Positions 60,235 to 64,000 of a DNA stretch of 64,000 nucleotides are shown here, piece after piece. Source of the stretch: Pseudidiomarina taiwanensis (GTDB lineage: Bacteria > Pseudomonadota > Gammaproteobacteria > Enterobacterales > Alteromonadaceae); the NCBI RefSeq assembly GCF_003987435.1, contig NZ_PIQG01000002.1:372001-436000 (forward strand), written 5' to 3'. Position 1 is the stretch's first letter. The number at the start of each line of letters is the position of its first letter. The notes beneath the pieces were generated by a model. The model did no database searches. It had not been told where the DNA came from and saw nothing but the letters and a program-made list of their open reading frames with translations. The translations under genes were made by a program, and so were the position numbers.

Positions 60235-60914
60235 TAGCTTACCTTTTCACCCTCAGCCAATGGCTTAATCGGCTCTTGGGCTTTTTCGCGCAGCAATTCG
60301 ATGGTACCGTCGATACCTCGTGAGCGAATAACCGATGCGATTTCACTCTGTTTGCTATTCAACAAACTGACGCCCTCAACCACTAAATCATAGGCCTTCC
60401 AAAGCTCGTCGGTCTTATCGAAACGCATTTTAAAATCCATCCGAATCGGTGGCCGACCTTCTTCAATCACCCGAGTGTTCACCGTAACCGCGCGACTCTC
60501 AGGATCGAAGCGATTGGCGTTATCAAATTCAACTCTATGGATGCTTTCATCATACTGGGTAAAAGCGCGCCCATAAGTTGCCACTAAATACTCACGAAAC
60601 ACCGCATAAAACTCTTGGCGCTGCTCTTCTGTGGTATCTTTTAACGCACGTCCGAGTACGCGTTTAGCAGCATAGGTTGAGTCCACATAAGGCATCATTT
60701 CTTCGCGAATAATGACGCGAAAATAATCTAAATCTTGGTTAATTTGATCGCGCTCGTCAGCAACTCTTGAGAAGGTACGATCAGCAACCTGCTCCAATAA
60801 CAGGTACGGGTTGTCATTGCGAATGGTCTGCGCATGACTGACATTCGCTAAACCAAGTAACGCAACTAGGGTGAGGGTAATAAACCCAGTCAGCTTAACC
60901 TGTAATGCTTTCAC
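60234..60914 (-). CDS. mlaC: Periplasmic phospholipid-binding protein MlaC
   Basis: This 226-residue protein has a signal peptide (MKALQVKLTGFITLTLVALL, cleaved near SHAQ) and the MlaC fold (NPYLLLEQVADRTFSRVADE, GRALKDTTEEQRQEFYAVFREYLVATYGRAF). It shuttles phospholipid between the MlaA-porin complex and MlaFEDB. Start is GTG 60914 with AAGGAG 8 bases upstream. Follows mlaD by 22 bases. Confidence 0.95.
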   Translation of the reverse strand: MKALQVKLTGFITLTLVALLGLANVSHAQTIRNDNPYLLLEQVADRTFSRVADERDQINQDLDYFRVIIREEMMPYVDSTYAAKRVLGRALKDTTEEQRQEFYAVFREYLVATYGRAFTQYDESIHRVEFDNANRFDPESRAVTVNTRVIEEGRPPIRMDFKMRFDKTDELWKAYDLVVEGVSLLNSKQSEIASVIRSRGIDGTIELLREKAQEPIKPLAEGEKVS

Positions 60915-60936
60915 TTTGAGTACTCCTTAATCTCGT

Positions 60937-61404
60937 TTAGTCGCTACCTTGGCTAAACAGGAATTGACCGATTAAATCTTCTAAGACCAAGGCCGACTTG
61001 GTGTCATAGATATAGTCGCCATCTTCCAGCATCACCACGGTATCATCGATAAAGCCTGGGTTAAGGCCAATGTATTGCTCGCCTAACAAACCTGAGGTGA
61101 GAATCGATACTGAGGTCGTCTCTGAAAATTCGGCATATTGCGCACTAATCGTCATTTCGACCAAAGGCTCATAATAATCTCCAGTCAGGCTAATCGCTGA
61201 GACGCGACCGACCACAACCCCACCAACCTTTACTGGTGAGCGTTCTTTTAAACCGCCAATGTTGTCGAATTTGGCATAGAGTTTATAGGTCTCGCCTTGT
61301 GTTGCTGCATTACTATTGGCTGCCCGCAAGCCTAAAAATGACAGCGCGAGAATCCCCAAAATAACAAATACTCCGACCGCTAATTGTATATTTCTTGATT
61401 CCAT
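60937..61404 (-). CDS. mlaD: Mammalian-cell-entry domain protein MlaD
   Basis: This 155-residue protein has one N-terminal membrane helix (LAVGVFVILGILALSFLGL) and an MCE domain (YAKFDNIGGLKERSPVKVGGVVVGRVSAISL, LLGEQYIGLNPG). Six copies form the periplasmic ring on the MlaFEDB transporter. Follows mlaE by 16 bases. Confidence 0.96.
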   Translation of the reverse strand: MESRNIQLAVGVFVILGILALSFLGLRAANSNAATQGETYKLYAKFDNIGGLKERSPVKVGGVVVGRVSAISLTGDYYEPLVEMTISAQYAEFSETTSVSILTSGLLGEQYIGLNPGFIDDTVVMLEDGDYIYDTKSALVLEDLIGQFLFSQGSD

Positions 61405-61420
61405 CTTATCCCCTACGCCC

Positions 61421-62197
61421 TTAACCGAACATCAATGCAGTTAATACAAAATCTAATCCCAACACAGCCAGTGAGGCGGTCACCACAGTTGAGGTGGTCG
61501 CTCTGCTGATTCCTACTGAGGTTGGCACGCAACTATAGCCCTTATAAAGGGCAATCCAAGTCACCACAAAAGCAAATACCACGCTCTTGATGATACCGTT
61601 TAAAATATCGTCATACAGGTCAACATTGGCCTGCATCACTGACCAGAATGCTCCGTCATCGACACCCAGCCATTGCACGCCGACAATATAACCGCCGTAA
61701 ATACCCACGGCTGAGAAAATTACAGCCAAGATTGGCATGCTATAAAAGCCCGCCCAAAAGCGTGGCGCAACCACGCGGCGGAGCGGATCAACCGCCATCA
61801 TTTCTAGACTAGAAAGCTGCTCAGTCGCTTTCATCAAACCAATTTCTGCCGTCAGTGCAGAACCTGCTCGCCCCGCAAACAACAGCGCGGTGACCACAGG
61901 TCCAAGCTCTCGCAGCAGCGATAATGCAACCATCGGACCCAGACTTTGCTCTGCCCCGAAGTCAACCAAAATGGTATAGCCCTGTAGTCCCAAAACCATC
62001 CCAATAAAGAGTCCGCTGACCACGATAATCACCAAGGAGAGTACACCCACGGCGTATATCTGCTGCAATAATAGCGGCCAAGACTTTCTTAATTGCGGCA
62101 CCCCGATCAAGGCTTTACCTAGCATCAGTAACGCCGCACCTGCTCCAGCGATGGTATCGAGGGTCGCCTTTCCTAATTTAGCGATGGCATTAAGCAT
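61421..62197 (-). CDS. mlaE: Phospholipid ABC transporter permease MlaE
   Basis: This 258-residue integral membrane permease has five or six helices, with family stretches [61 protein letters not shown] and YKGYSC. ATG 62197 has GGGGA 5 bases upstream; an in-frame TTG at 62209 is less likely. It overlaps mlaF by 8 bases. Confidence 0.96.
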   Translation of the reverse strand: MLNAIAKLGKATLDTIAGAGAALLMLGKALIGVPQLRKSWPLLLQQIYAVGVLSLVIIVVSGLFIGMVLGLQGYTILVDFGAEQSLGPMVALSLLRELGPVVTALLFAGRAGSALTAEIGLMKATEQLSSLEMMAVDPLRRVVAPRFWAGFYSMPILAVIFSAVGIYGGYIVGVQWLGVDDGAFWSVMQANVDLYDDILNGIIKSVVFAFVVTWIALYKGYSCVPTSVGISRATTSTVVTASLAVLGLDFVLTALMFG

Positions 62198-63005
62198 CGG
62201 TTTCCCCAAATAAATCTTGCGCTAAGCTCTTGCCCTTAAAATGGAACGGCACCGGGCCATCCGCTTGACCATTTAAGAACTGTTGCACCAGCGGTTCATC
62301 AGAGTGCTGTAATTCCGCAGGTGTGCCTTGTGCCACCACCTTGCGCTCAGCGATGATATAAGCATAGTCTGCAATCGACAGAACCTCTTCCACATCATGG
62401 GTCACGATCATGCTGGTTAAACCCAGTGACTCATTTAGTGCTTTGATCAACTTAACGATCACGCCCATCGAGATAGGATCCTGTCCGGCGAACGGCTCGT
62501 CATACATAATCAGCTCGGGGTCTAGCGCAATGGCACGCGCCAGCGCAGCACGCCGCATCATTCCACCGGACAACTCAGCTGGCATCATATGCCGAGCACC
62601 GCGCAGACCAACTGCTTCGAGCTTGAGTAACACGATGGTTTCGATCAGTTCTTCAGTTAACTGACTGTGCTCACGCAGCGGGAAAGCGACGTTATCGTAA
62701 ACACTCATATCGGTGAATAGCGCACCTGATTGAAACAGCATGCTCATTTGCTTGCGAACTCGATACAGCTCACTGCGGGACAGGGTCGGAATGTTTTGTC
62801 CAGTAAACTTGATGGTTCCCTGCTGAGGCTTTAATTGCCCTCCGATCAGGCGCAACAGCGTGGTTTTACCGATCCCGCTCGGCCCCATGATCGCAGTGAT
62901 TTTGCCTTTTGGAATTTGCAGAGATAAGCCTTCGTAGACTTGGTGCGCCCCGAACCCATGTGCAAAATGAACATTTTCAATTTCAACCAACGGCTCTGCA
63001 ATCAT
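62190..63005 (-). CDS. mlaF: Phospholipid ABC transporter ATPase MlaF
   Basis: This 271-residue ABC ATPase has Walker [14 protein letters not shown], signature [16 protein letters not shown], Walker [14 protein letters not shown] and the switch His in [12 protein letters not shown] 63005 follows an AAGGAG element; a frame from 63077 has no sensible start. It is first of the mla operon, divergent from kdsD; a TACAAT about 15 bases before the AAGGAG may be a -10. Confidence 0.96.
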   Translation of the reverse strand: MIAEPLVEIENVHFAHGFGAHQVYEGLSLQIPKGKITAIMGPSGIGKTTLLRLIGGQLKPQQGTIKFTGQNIPTLSRSELYRVRKQMSMLFQSGALFTDMSVYDNVAFPLREHSQLTEELIETIVLLKLEAVGLRGARHMMPAELSGGMMRRAALARAIALDPELIMYDEPFAGQDPISMGVIVKLIKALNESLGLTSMIVTHDVEEVLSIADYAYIIAERKVVAQGTPAELQHSDEPLVQQFLNGQADGPVPFHFKGKSLAQDLFGETDA

Positions 63006-63179
63006 CGCCGACTCTTCTCCTTCGTTTGCTTGCGCGCTATTGTACCTCAGGGCCGCCTTGAACCCTAGTGGCTGCATGCAAAAATTGTGACAAAACGTTG
63101 CCTTGACTGCATTTTACGTCTGCAAATCGAAAAACGATCGGGTATGATGAGCAAAGAATGATGGTGATAGAGGCAGAAC

Positions 63180-64000
63180 ATGTCAGATACGCGTGATTCC
63201 ACAGCGAATCGAGCCGCCCAATTTAAGCAGTGGGGGCTTGAAGTCATTGCGATTGAGGCCAATGCGGTTGGGCGACTCGAGCGGTTTATTGACGCCCAAT
63301 TCAGTGCGGCTTGTGAGCTATTACTTGGTTGTCATGGTCGGGTTATCGTGATCGGCATGGGTAAATCGGGCCATATCGGCGGTAAGATCGCCGCTACCCT
63401 TGCCTCCACCGGAACTCCTGCATTTTTTGTGCACCCGGGCGAAGCCAGCCATGGTGACCTTGGGATGATCACTGACGCCGATATTGTTATCGCCATTTCT
63501 AACTCAGGCGAGACCGATGAAGTTCTCAGTATTGCGCCATTAATTAAGCGCCGTGGGGTGAAATTAATCAGCATGACCGGCAAACCCGAGTCACAACTGG
63601 CACAATTAGCCGATGTGCATCTGTGCATCGCAGTTGAACAAGAAGCCTGCCCGCTCGGTTTGGCGCCGACTTCCTCGACCACTGCGACCTTAGTTATGGG
63701 GGATGCTTTAGCCGTCGCGCTGTTACATGCGCGTGGCTTTACCGCCGATGACTTCGCTATGTCGCACCCGGGCGGTAGTCTCGGTCGACGTCTGTTACTT
63801 CATATTCATGATGTCATGCATCGTGACGACCGCGTCCCAGTGGTCCAAGCTGAGGCCAGTTTAAGTGAAGCCCTGCTGGAAATGTCGCAAAAAGGGCTCG
63901 GCATGACCGCGGTTGTCAATAACCAGCAGCAATTGCTTGGCGTCTTTACTGATGGCGACCTGCGCCGAATTCTCGACCAACGTCTTGATGTCCATGCGAC
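63180..64000 (+). CDS. kdsD: D-arabinose 5-phosphate isomerase, partial
   Basis: 273 codons are present before the window ends. SIS domain (CHGRVIVIGMGKSGHIGGKIAATLASTGTPAFFVHPGEASHGDLGMI, SNSGETDEVLSI) and the first CBS domain (DVMHRDDRVPVVQ) are visible. A second CBS domain begins near the right edge. It makes arabinose 5-phosphate for KDO of lipopolysaccharide. TATGAT about 30 bases upstream may be its -10. It is divergent from mlaF; E. coli has yrbG between them, absent here. Confidence 0.96.
   Translation, partial: MSDTRDSTANRAAQFKQWGLEVIAIEANAVGRLERFIDAQFSAACELLLGCHGRVIVIGMGKSGHIGGKIAATLASTGTPAFFVHPGEASHGDLGMITDADIVIAISNSGETDEVLSIAPLIKRRGVKLISMTGKPESQLAQLADVHLCIAVEQEACPLGLAPTSSTTATLVMGDALAVALLHARGFTADDFAMSHPGGSLGRRLLLHIHDVMHRDDRVPVVQAEASLSEALLEMSQKGLGMTAVVNNQQQLLGVFTDGDLRRILDQRLDVHA

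Overview
The window is chromosomal housekeeping DNA of a gammaproteobacterium. Nearly every gene has a clear counterpart in Escherichia coli, and the gene orders match the E. coli blocks around minutes 2-3 and 70-72. A cytochrome bc1 complex, a type IV pilus locus, an M13 metallopeptidase and dciA in place of secM point to a marine Alteromonadales-type organism. Idiomarinaceae is my guess from recall, not from a search. I see no CRISPR array, prophage, insertion sequence, tRNA or rRNA, and no convincing undescribed multi-gene system. The interest lies in regulatory sites, one decayed signalling gene and a small metal-handling locus.

Layout. 1-980: start of a copper/silver-type RND efflux operon (minus strand) with a small secreted Cys/His-rich protein and a truncated periplasmic adaptor. 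1013-3076: M13 lipoprotein peptidase. 3192-9853: pdhR-aceE-aceF-lpdA, the pyruvate dehydrogenase operon, with a PdhR box at its promoter. 9928-11338: ampDE, divergent from nadC. 12573-17047: pilA-pilB-pilC-pilD, followed by coaE and zapD. 18428-22499: mutT, secA and an M23 peptidase (minus strand). 22526: dciA. 23052-40942: a complete division and cell wall cluster in the order mraZ-rsmH-ftsL-ftsI-murE-murF-mraY-murD-ftsW-murG-murC-ddl-ftsQ-ftsA-ftsZ-lpxC (minus strand), with many overlapping start/stop codons.

41125-42929 is a CHASE-GGDEF-EAL pseudogene. It is followed on the opposite strand by RNase P RNA and rsmI. 44327-47683: lpoA-yraN-diaA-dolP. 47695-51349: petA-petB-petC-sspA-sspB (minus strand). 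51559-52397: rplM-rpsI. 52547-55242: Na/Pi cotransporter and zapE. 55325-58385: zapG, degQ and degS (plus strand). 58382-63005: mlaF-E-D-C-B, ibaG and murA (minus strand). 63180 to the end: kdsD, truncated by the window.

Functional themes are peptidoglycan synthesis and recycling (Mur/Fts, AmpD, LpoA, MurA), envelope quality control (DegQ/DegS, Mla, DolP, LpxC, KdsD), respiration and central carbon metabolism. The only stretch over 300 bases without a protein gene is 42930-43295, which holds rnpB. Promoter calls are hexamer matches read by eye and are unverified.
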